16,443 nucleotides of DNA from an uncultured Muribaculaceae bacterium (GTDB lineage: Bacteria; Bacteroidota; Bacteroidia; Bacteroidales; Muribaculaceae). Of this stretch, positions 1-5,329 are shown in pieces (position 1 is the stretch's first letter; each line of letters starts with the position of its first letter). The notes beneath the pieces are model-generated. The model was not told where the DNA came from. It saw only the letters and a program-made list of their open reading frames with translations, and did not search any database. The position numbers and the translations under genes were made by a program. The stretch is taken from NCBI GenBank assembly GCA_910583775.1, contig CAJTYD010000071.1, forward strand, positions 1 to 16,443. The letters are read 5' to 3'.

Positions 1-54
1 GTATAAACCAGCAGATTTACAGTCTGCCCCATTTGGCCACTCTGGTATCCACCC
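1..54 (-). tRNA. tRNA-Tyr (anticodon GTA), 3' part cut off by window edge
   Basis: Read on the minus strand, a tRNA 5' acceptor arm (GGGTGGA, plus-strand 54-48) is followed by a D-arm region with GTGGCCAAATGGGG and a perfect 5-bp anticodon stem GCAGA/TCTGC (plus-strand 23-27 and 11-15) around the loop CTGTAAA. The anticodon GTA is at 18-20 and decodes Tyr codons. The bases after the anticodon stem begin the long variable arm expected of a bacterial class II tRNA-Tyr. The variable arm, T-arm and 3' acceptor strand lie outside the window. Known: tRNA-Tyr is class II in bacteria. Start at 54 is chosen from the 7-nt acceptor plus TA spacer. Confidence 0.93.
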
Positions 55-65
55 GAATGCGGATG

Positions 66-96
66 CAAAGTTAGTCATTTATTTTGAATCCGCAAA
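66..96 (-). promoter_or_regulatory. Bacteroides-type promoter of the tRNA-Tyr gene
   Basis: On the minus strand a -33 TTTG (plus-strand 96-93) is followed after 19 nt by TAACTTTG (73-66), an exact match to the Bacteroidota consensus TTTG-N19-21-TAnnTTTG. Transcription would start about 7 nt further on, near 59, only a few bases before the mature tRNA 5' end at 54. It lies in the 62-nt gap after the aminotransferase stop, so the tRNA has its own promoter and need not rely on read-through. Confidence 0.8.
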
Positions 97-116
97 CCAT
101 TTTTTATTTTTTGCCG

Positions 117-1310
117 TTATTTCAGTTTCGCGCTGGCCTCGGCGATGCGCCGCATGGCCTCGCGGATGTTGGAGTCGGAGGTGGCGTAGGAGAGCCTCAT
201 ATAACCCGGAGCGCAGAACGCCTCGCCGTCTACGGCCGCCACGTGTGCCTCCTCGAGAAGATACATCACGTAGTCGCCGCTGCTCTCGATCACGCGGTCG
301 CCGGCTCGCTTGCCGATATATCCCTTCACCTCGGGGAAGAGATAGAACGCTCCCCGGGGATGATTGCATTTCCAGCCCGGAATCTCCTTGGCCAGCTCGA
401 CGATCAGGTCGCGACGGCGTTCGAACGCCTTGCGCATATCCTCGACACACTGCTGCGGCCCGCGATAAGCGGCCTCGGCGGCCTTCTGCGCTATCGAGGA
501 GGCCCCCGACGTCGACTGCCCCTGAAGCTTGGTAACGGCTTTCGCTATCGCCTCCGGCGCGGCAAGGTAACCGATACGCCAGCCGGTCATCGCGTAAGCC
601 TTCGAGACGCCGTTCACAAGGATGATGCGGTCGCGAAGATATTCGAACTCCGCAATGCTGTGTACCTTATCGGTGAAATTAATATGTTCGTAGATCTCGT
701 CGGCGAGGATGAGGATGCCGGGATATTTCTTAAGAACCTCGGCAAGTCCCTTCAGTTCGTCGTAAGTATAGACGCTGCCCGTAGGATTGGAGGGGGAATT
801 GAGCATGATCATGCGGCTGCGCGGCGTGATCGCGGCCTCGAGTTGCGCCGGAGTGATCTTGAAATCCTGCTCCACGCCTGCATGGACCGTAACCACCTTC
901 CCTTCGGCGAGTTTCACCATCTCGACATAGCTCACCCATGCCGGAACGGGGATTATCACCTCGTCGCCTGGATTGACGGTAGCGAGAAGGGCGTTGCAGA
1001 GCTCCTGCTTGGCGCCGTTGCCCACCACGATCTGCGAAGGAGCGAAGCTGACGCCGTTCTCGCGGCTGAGCTTGTCGGCGATAGCCTCGCGAAGCGACAG
1101 ATAGCCCGCCACAGGAGAGTATCTTGAATAATTCTCGTCAATAGCCTTCTTGGCGGCCTCCTTGATGAAGTCGGGGGTATCGAAATCAGGTTCCCCCACC
1201 GACATATTGATCACATCGACGCCGCGGGCGCGCAGTTCCGCGCTCTTCTGCGACATTGCAAGCGTGGCTGAAGCCGCCAGGCTCTTGATTCTTTCCGAAA
1301 CAAAATCCAT
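117..1310 (-). CDS. PLP-dependent aminotransferase, aspartate aminotransferase type (class I)
   Basis: A 397-residue cytosolic enzyme, about the usual length for fold-type I aminotransferases of the bacterial Ib aspartate aminotransferase group. Visible residues: the substrate-binding N-terminal segment MSVGEPDFDTP (36-46), NSPSNPTG with the cofactor Asn175, ADEIYEH with PLP-ring Asp204 and Tyr207, the Schiff-base lysine Lys237 in VSKAYAMTGWRIGY with Arg245 for the phosphate, and GYMRLSYAT with Arg372, the expected alpha-carboxylate-binding arginine. Family knowledge: it swaps amino groups between aspartate (or another amino acid) and 2-oxoglutarate, linking the TCA cycle to amino-acid synthesis. 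The amino-acid preference cannot be read from sequence; related enzymes accept aromatic acids or prephenate. The ATG follows an AT-rich leader without a Shine-Dalgarno sequence, and a promoter lies about 60 nt upstream. It stands alone, divergent from the lipoprotein-ABC unit. No terminator is visible after the stop. Confidence 0.95.
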   Translation of the reverse strand: MDFVSERIKSLAASATLAMSQKSAELRARGVDVINMSVGEPDFDTPDFIKEAAKKAIDENYSRYSPVAGYLSLREAIADKLSRENGVSFAPSQIVVGNGAKQELCNALLATVNPGDEVIIPVPAWVSYVEMVKLAEGKVVTVHAGVEQDFKITPAQLEAAITPRSRMIMLNSPSNPTGSVYTYDELKGLAEVLKKYPGILILADEIYEHINFTDKVHSIAEFEYLRDRIILVNGVSKAYAMTGWRIGYLAAPEAIAKAVTKLQGQSTSGASSIAQKAAEAAYRGPQQCVEDMRKAFERRRDLIVELAKEIPGWKCNHPRGAFYLFPEVKGYIGKRAGDRVIESSGDYVMYLLEEAHVAAVDGEAFCAPGYMRLSYATSDSNIREAMRRIAEASAKLK

Positions 1311-1372
1311 ACTTATCTATTTGGGTTAGGATAATTAATTAATCGAAGTTTATAGCATGCACTTTTATTGCG

Positions 1373-1404
1373 CGAATTTAGCCATTATTCACTGCTCTGC
1401 CAAA
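1373..1404 (-). promoter_or_regulatory. Probable promoter of the aminotransferase
   Basis: On the minus strand TTTG (plus-strand 1404-1401) is followed after exactly 20 nt by TAAATTCG (1380-1373), one base away from the TAnnTTTG -7 consensus. The start site would be near 1366, giving a leader of about 55 nt before the ATG at 1310. It is back to back with the promoter at 1422-1451: the two -33 elements are 17 bp apart, so a regulator bound there could affect both units. Confidence 0.6.
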
Positions 1405-1421
1405 TTTTTAGCATATAATAG

Positions 1422-1451
1422 TTGTTTTTACCGAATTCTTTCGTACTTTTG
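1422..1451 (+). promoter_or_regulatory. Bacteroides-type promoter of the lipoprotein-ABC unit
   Basis: TTG at 1422-1424 (preceded by G rather than the consensus T) is followed after 19 nt by TACTTTTG at 1444-1451, an exact TAnnTTTG -7 box. The start site would be near 1458, about 50 nt before the ATG at 1509. The -33 TTG is the same TTG that an automatic gene caller would take as the first start codon of the downstream frame, so this site argues against that longer start. Confidence 0.75.
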
Positions 1452-1508
1452 CTGAAACAAACGAAGTTGCTACGGCAACAGAAATACGAATCCGCTAAAT
1501 TAAAAGCT

Positions 1509-2840
1509 ATGAAAAAATATTCGTTTCTTAATATAATTTGCTGTCTGCTGCTTTGCATCGGCGCGTTCTCATGTTCGAAATCAGACTCCGCCGATGTCGA
1601 GTCGCTGCTCTCCACTATTCCCTCCGATGTCTCGGCCATCACTGTGATCGACCTCCGGTCTGTGCTCGAAAAAGCAGGCTGCAGGATCGACGGCGAAAAG
1701 ATTGTGCCCGGCAAAGAGATCCTTTCCGCCGTGGCGACCACCGGCGACAAACGCCTCCATTCGGCCGCCGAGCTGCTATTTGGCGGAGAGTCGGGTATCG
1801 ATCCCTCCGTGGCGGCGCTCTTCATCGACGGGTTCAATACCTACCTATGCGGATTCGTGGCCGACACCGAAAAATTCAAGGCCGCCGCCGAAAAGGAATT
1901 CCTCGAGAAATTCACATCTTCCGACAATATCGAGAAGTGCGGAAACATCGCCATGCAGGGCAACCGCTTCTGGATGTGCGTAAGCTCCCGCAACACCATC
2001 GAGACCAACTCCGTGCGCCATTTCACAACCCTGAGCGAAAACCAGAGCATCCTATCCTCGCGCTTCGCCGAGAAGCTCAAGAAGCTCGACCATGACGTGG
2101 AGCTCTGGGCCGACATCAAGGCGCTGCTCAACGCCACCGGCGCCGACTTCAACTCAAAGGCCATGGCCAGCGTGGCTGTCGAATCGATGTTTGCCGACGC
2201 CTCCCAGATCGAGGGCGAGCTCGACTTCCTCAAGGGGAAGATGGAGATCAGCCTCGGAGTAGTCACCGCCAAGGGAGACAAGGCGAAATTCCTTTTCCCC
2301 ACAGCCAAGATCGACCCAGAGGTCATAAAGGGCATAGGAGCTGACGGCGATGCCGTGATCGCCGCCGCGATCTCCCCCAAGATGATCGAGAAACTGAAGG
2401 AGGAAACCTCCGGTAAGGGAATGTCGATGCTCGGCATCTACGCCATGGCGCTATCATGCGTAGACGGCACCTGCGCTGTCGCTGTCGGAGGCGAGGGGAA
2501 CCTTAAGGGCATTATCTCCACCGACGGCTCAAGCACCTCCGGCCTCTCCGAGATGCTCTCGATGATCAGCGTCAAGACCGAGAACAAAGGCAGGCAGCTG
2601 CTCATTTCCAAAGGCATCCCCTCGGGAGCGATCAATCCCGCCGACATAGCCTCCGACATGAAAGGCGCCATGTTCGGCGTCGCGCTCAGCCCCAAGGGAA
2701 AATTAGGGGGCAGCCCCGTCAATGCCGGCAAGATCAGAAACGTGACGCTGCTTGTCGTTCCCAAAGACAAAAGCGTGATGCTCAAGATAACGGCAAGATC
2801 AAACAACGAAAAAGAAAACTTCATCCTCTCGCTCCTCTAA
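1509..2840 (+). CDS. Putative outer-membrane lipoprotein, possibly DUF4836-like, function unknown
   Basis: The protein has 443 residues from the ATG at 1509. The frame is open upstream to TTG 1422, but that codon overlaps the promoter, and the ATG starts directly at a typical type II signal peptide: MKKYS, a hydrophobic stretch (about 6-20) and the lipobox AFSC with lipidated Cys22. The mature start CSKSDSADVE lacks an acidic cluster straight after the Cys, so the protein may stay on the periplasmic side (inference). The following segment, roughly residues 34-56, with IPSDVSAITVIDLRSVLEKAG, resembles the opening of Bacteroidales DUF4836 proteins (a dozen-residue similarity from memory, not searched). 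The rest is a soluble alpha/beta-like chain without recognisable catalytic motifs. It is the first gene of a likely operon with the ABC ATPase and permease, so it may be a partner or cargo of that system. Confidence 0.75.
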   Translation: MKKYSFLNIICCLLLCIGAFSCSKSDSADVESLLSTIPSDVSAITVIDLRSVLEKAGCRIDGEKIVPGKEILSAVATTGDKRLHSAAELLFGGESGIDPSVAALFIDGFNTYLCGFVADTEKFKAAAEKEFLEKFTSSDNIEKCGNIAMQGNRFWMCVSSRNTIETNSVRHFTTLSENQSILSSRFAEKLKKLDHDVELWADIKALLNATGADFNSKAMASVAVESMFADASQIEGELDFLKGKMEISLGVVTAKGDKAKFLFPTAKIDPEVIKGIGADGDAVIAAAISPKMIEKLKEETSGKGMSMLGIYAMALSCVDGTCAVAVGGEGNLKGIISTDGSSTSGLSEMLSMISVKTENKGRQLLISKGIPSGAINPADIASDMKGAMFGVALSPKGKLGGSPVNAGKIRNVTLLVVPKDKSVMLKITARSNNEKENFILSLL

Positions 2841-2846
2841 AAACTA

Positions 2847-2882
2847 TATAAGACTTATAAGATTTATAAGACTTATACAATC
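2847..2882. repeat. Short tandem repeat, 9-bp unit TATAAGA(C/T)T
   Basis: Three full units (2847-2855 TATAAGACT, 2856-2864 TATAAGATT, 2865-2873 TATAAGACT) and a decayed fourth (TATACAATC) fill most of the 73-bp gap between the lipoprotein stop and the ABC ATPase start. No promoter or terminator is seen in this gap, so the repeat probably lies inside a transcribed operon. Confidence 0.85.
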
Positions 2883-2913
2883 CCTAAAAGACTACAACCC
2901 CTGTCTATTCCTT

Positions 2914-3567
2914 ATGAACCACATAGAAGCCATCACGCTGCGGGGCATGCTCCCCGCAGTGTTTGCGAATGAGTCTACCCCCTCCTCCGAAGTCTGGAAG
3001 ACCGACCTCACCCTGCGGCGCGGCGAGAGCTACCTGATAGAGGCGGCAAGCGGCGCCGGCAAGTCATCGCTCTGCGCATACATATACGGCTCGCGCGATG
3101 ACTACCGGGGCACCCTTCTGCTCGACGGCAACGACGCCCGCAGCCTCTCCATCCCGCAATGGCAGGAGATCAGACGCCGTCATATCGCCTATCTTCCCCA
3201 GGAGTTAAGCCTCTTTCCCGAGCTCTCCGCAATCCAGAACATAGAGCTCAAGAACCGGCTCACGGGCCACGCATCCCCCGAAATGATCGAAGGCTGGCTC
3301 GACGAACTCGGTATCTCGGCGCGCCGCGATTTTCCCGCCGGCCGGATGTCGATCGGACAGCAGCAGCGAGTGGCCATAATCCGAAGCCTCTGCCAGCCTT
3401 TCGACTTCATCCTCCTCGACGAGCCAGTCAGCCACCTCGACGAGGAGAACAACCGCCGGGCCGCCGCCATGATCGAACGTGAGGCCAGGCGCCAGGGAGC
3501 TGCAATCATATCAACCTCCGTCGGAAACCCGCTCCTTCTCGAAGGCGCCCATCCCCTCTCTCTTTAA
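2914..3567 (+). CDS. ABC transporter ATP-binding subunit with atypical motifs (LolD/MacB type)
   Basis: A 217-residue nucleotide-binding subunit, the length normal for LolD/FtsE/MacB-type ATPases. Motifs in order: Walker A AASGAGKSS (44-52, the first consensus Gly is Ala44, Lys50 kept), Q-loop Gln96 in YLPQELSLFPE, signature MSIGQQQR (145-152; LSGGQ with Ile for the first Gly), Walker B FDFILLDEP (163-171, Asp169 and catalytic Glu170) and D-loop SHLD (173-176). The H-loop position, normally THD, reads TSV, so the switch histidine is replaced by Ser202. It probably powers the permease encoded 15 nt downstream, at the inner membrane. Family members drive lipoprotein release, peptide or drug efflux, or cell-wall hydrolase activation by mechanotransmission; which applies cannot be told. 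The missing switch His suggests altered or weak ATP hydrolysis. Confidence 0.9.
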   Translation: MNHIEAITLRGMLPAVFANESTPSSEVWKTDLTLRRGESYLIEAASGAGKSSLCAYIYGSRDDYRGTLLLDGNDARSLSIPQWQEIRRRHIAYLPQELSLFPELSAIQNIELKNRLTGHASPEMIEGWLDELGISARRDFPAGRMSIGQQQRVAIIRSLCQPFDFILLDEPVSHLDEENNRRAAAMIEREARRQGAAIISTSVGNPLLLEGAHPLSL

Positions 3568-3582
3568 AAAAATAGAATCATT

Positions 3583-4770
3583 ATGAATTTCGTTGCAAAG
3601 CTTTTGCGCAAAAATACCTCTCCCGCAAGAATCATCGGCTTCACCCTCTCCAACTTCATCGGGCTTGCCATCATACTCGGCGGCCTCCAGTTCTATCTCG
3701 ACATCCGCTCGATATGGGAGGACGACGACAGTTTCATCAAAACCGATTATCTTGTGGTCAACAAGAAAATAACCTCCGAAAACACTTTCGCCGGGGCTTC
3801 CTCCTCATTCTCCGAAGAGGAGATCGCCGACATAGAGCGCCAGCCTTGGGTGGCATCGGTGGGCCGGTTCTCAAGCGCCGACTATCACGTATCGGCCTCT
3901 CTCAATCAGGGAGGACGAGGAATGTCGACCTCGATGTTCTTCGAGGCCATTCCAGGCGAATATGTAGATGTCCCGGCCTCGCAGTGGGGCTATCGCGAGG
4001 GCTCCGACGAAGTTCCGATCATCATCTCGAAAGATTACCTTACGCTATATAACTTCGGCTTCGCCTCCGCCGCGGGGCTCCCGCAGATGTCGGAGGGGCT
4101 GATGAGCGGCATTCCGCTCACGCTGCGCCTCAACAGCGAGGACGGCTTGCGCTCGATGCAGCTTCACGGCCGCGTGGCCGGCTATTCCAACCGTCTCAAC
4201 ACCATCCTCGTGCCGCAGGAGTTCCTCGACCTGACAAACCGCGAGCTCGGAACGGGCGCCAAGCGCCAGCCGGCCCGACTGATCATCCGCACAAGCAGCC
4301 CTGGCGATGTGGCCATAGCCGATTACATGGAAAGCCATAACCTCGAGATCGCCGGCGATAAATCATCCTCTTCGGCTTCCTTCCTGCTTAAGGTCATCGT
4401 CGGCATCATCCTCGCAATAGGCCTGACCATCACGTTGCTCTCCTTCTTCATTCTCATGCTCTCCATCTCGCTGCTTATCGAAAAGAACCGCGACAAACTG
4501 CATTCGCTGCTGATGTTAGGCTACGACCTGAAGGCCGTCGCCGCGCCCTACAACGTGATCGTCGCCGCAGCCTGCGCGACGGCGCTGGTTCTCTCCGTGG
4601 CCGGACTGCTTGCCATGCGCGCCTACTATCTGCCGGCACTCGCCGGCCTGGGCGCCGAGACAGCGTCGGTGCTCCCGGCGCTGCTCACCGGGATGCTTCT
4701 CACTGCCGTGATCATCATCCTCAACATCGCCGCCATCCGCAAGAAAACCAAAGCCGCCTGGAGACTTTAG
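3583..4770 (+). CDS. ABC permease, FtsX/MacB-type (type VII ABC system)
   Basis: A 395-residue inner-membrane protein with the topology of the MacB/LolE/FtsX group: one N-terminal helix (about 17-39), a large periplasmic domain (about 40-265), and three C-terminal helices (about 267-299, 324-350, 361-385) with a short basic tail. The cytoplasmic loop after helix 2, with EKNRDKLHSLLMLGY (about 300-314), matches the place where this family contacts its ATPase. The periplasmic domain is Ser-rich and has no motif I recognise. It follows the ATPase gene by 15 nt, so the two are surely cotranscribed. Known members extract or move substrates from the periplasm or pass conformational signals across the membrane instead of transporting through a channel. 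The gene is GC-rich with many C/G-ending codons. No terminator follows; the next 220 bp are repeats. Confidence 0.88.
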   Translation: MNFVAKLLRKNTSPARIIGFTLSNFIGLAIILGGLQFYLDIRSIWEDDDSFIKTDYLVVNKKITSENTFAGASSSFSEEEIADIERQPWVASVGRFSSADYHVSASLNQGGRGMSTSMFFEAIPGEYVDVPASQWGYREGSDEVPIIISKDYLTLYNFGFASAAGLPQMSEGLMSGIPLTLRLNSEDGLRSMQLHGRVAGYSNRLNTILVPQEFLDLTNRELGTGAKRQPARLIIRTSSPGDVAIADYMESHNLEIAGDKSSSSASFLLKVIVGIILAIGLTITLLSFFILMLSISLLIEKNRDKLHSLLMLGYDLKAVAAPYNVIVAAACATALVLSVAGLLAMRAYYLPALAGLGAETASVLPALLTGMLLTAVIIILNIAAIRKKTKAAWRL

Positions 4771-4805
4771 GCAATTAGCAATGAGGAATTAGCAATTAGC
4801 AATTG
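4771..4805. repeat. GCAATTA-type intergenic repeat
   Basis: Directly after the permease stop, the unit GCAATTA / GGAATTA recurs (GCAATTAGCAATGAGG, then GAATTAGCAATTAGCAATTG). The same word, AATTAG(T/C)AATGAGG, reappears at 13015-13043 upstream of the Tricorn-type peptidase, so this is a dispersed repeat, not a local accident. Confidence 0.8.
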
Positions 4806-4820
4806 GGCTGACGCCAAAAT

Positions 4821-4864
4821 GATTTATCAGGATTTATCGGTATTTATAAGGATTAATCGGGATT
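4821..4864. repeat. Tandem repeat, 10-bp unit GATTTATCGG
   Basis: Four successive 10-bp units, GATTTATCAG, GATTTATCGG, TATTTATAAG and GATTAATCGG, followed by a partial GATT. The period is close to one helical turn. Its ATCGG words are complementary to the CCGAT words in the next repeat block, so the two blocks could pair in RNA. Confidence 0.8.
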
Positions 4865-4935
4865 CCCCCGACAACCCCGATGCCTCCGATTCTTCCCATT
4901 CCCCCGATAACCCCGATCCCTCCGATAACCCCGAC
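4865..4935. repeat. CCCCGAT-rich repeat block with a 36-bp higher-order period
   Basis: A 26-bp segment at 4865-4890 recurs at 4901-4926 with 24 of 26 identical bases, giving a period of 36 bp. Each copy is itself built from about 9-bp units ending in CCGAT or CCGAC, and a further unit AACCCCGAC follows at 4927-4935. Its GC content contrasts strongly with the AT-rich flanks. No open frame or known element is recognised here. Confidence 0.8.
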
Positions 4936-4991
4936 TCTTCAGTCAAAATTATGTTCTTCGGCAGTTTTCAGAGAAGCAAAATGTTAAATTA

Positions 4992-5010
4992 GTTAATTAA
5001 CACTGTTAAC
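4992..5010. promoter_or_regulatory. Palindromic operator-like site upstream of the susC-like operon
   Basis: GTTAATTAAC at 4992-5001 is a perfect 10-bp palindrome and is followed after 3 nt by GTTAAC (5005-5010), itself palindromic; TTAAC-ACT-GTTAA also forms an inverted repeat. It ends 10 bp before the proposed -33 element, a place where an activator or repressor of the operon could bind. No regulator gene is in the window, so the binding protein is unknown. Confidence 0.35.
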
Positions 5011-5020
5011 GGGGCCCTTC

Positions 5021-5054
5021 TTGCATTCTAAGGCGTTAAAATTTCGTATTTTTG
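5021..5054 (+). promoter_or_regulatory. Probable promoter of the susC-D-E-F operon
   Basis: TATTTTTG at 5047-5054 is an exact TAnnTTTG -7 box. The nearest TTG upstream is at 5021-5023, 23 nt away, longer than the usual 19-21, so the -33 part is weak and the promoter may need an activator or a special sigma factor (inference). The start site would be near 5061. Confidence 0.6.
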
Positions 5055-5060
5055 CCCCTG

Positions 5061-5329
5061 CAAAGTAAAAAACGATGCAAGGCTTAACATAGATTTATAG
5101 GAATTCGACCAAGAAGGCTAAAAGCGGAGTTCCTTCAATTAAACTTTAAGAAACTGAATAAATCTCGACGCGTTGACCTGATCTTCGCTTTAACAAAGGC
5201 TAAATTCAGAGCTATCAGAATGCTTATAGAGGAGGCATCCGTGCCGCCGCGACCCACTCACATAGCGCGCGTTGACCCGACATATTAAAGAATATTATAA
5301 ACCCAATGTAAAACTAAATTCATTCTTAC
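5061..5329 (+). other. Long 5' leader of the susC-like gene
   Basis: About 270 nt lie between the predicted start site and the susC-like ATG. Seen in it: a short hairpin (5128-5135 with 5148-5155, 7 of 8 pairs), a 13-nt direct repeat CGCGTTGACC(T/C)GA at 5169-5181 and 5268-5280, a strong Shine-Dalgarno sequence at 5229-5235 that does not serve susC, and a tiny reading frame (5220-5288). The ATG itself is preceded by AT-rich sequence without a Shine-Dalgarno. The leader does not match any riboswitch I recognise. A role in post-transcriptional control is an inference from its length and structure. Confidence 0.5.
5220..5288 (+). CDS. Possible small leader ORF (15-22 residues) before the susC-like gene
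   Basis: The frame can start at ATG 5220 (22 residues) or at GTG 5241 (15 residues, VPPRPTHIARVDPTY), ending in TAA at 5286-5288, 41 nt before the susC-like ATG. GAGGAGG at 5229-5235 lies 5 nt before the GTG, ideal Shine-Dalgarno spacing, which favours the shorter form. The same frame stays open upstream to 5088 but without ATG, GTG or TTG. Translation here could affect access to the susC start or leader folding. It may equally be chance; no homologue is recognised. Confidence 0.25.
   Translation: MLIEEASVPPRPTHIARVDPTY

Noticed and set aside
84..1127. 347-codon plus-strand open frame opposite the aminotransferase
   Set aside because: It is the antisense shadow of a strongly recognised aminotransferase; it has no promoter, signal or family motif and is rich in Arg/His as typical of antisense frames.
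4865..4935. CRISPR-like array (26-bp repeats at 36-bp period)
   Set aside because: Only two copies, a 10-nt gap far too short for a spacer, repeats built from smaller 9-bp units, and no cas genes nearby.
4771..4935. Insertion sequence or integrated element remnant
   Set aside because: No transposase fragment, terminal inverted repeats or target duplication is seen; only short tandem repeats.
5061..5329. Known riboswitch class in the susC leader
   Set aside because: No conserved riboswitch core that I know can be matched; only short stems and repeats are visible.
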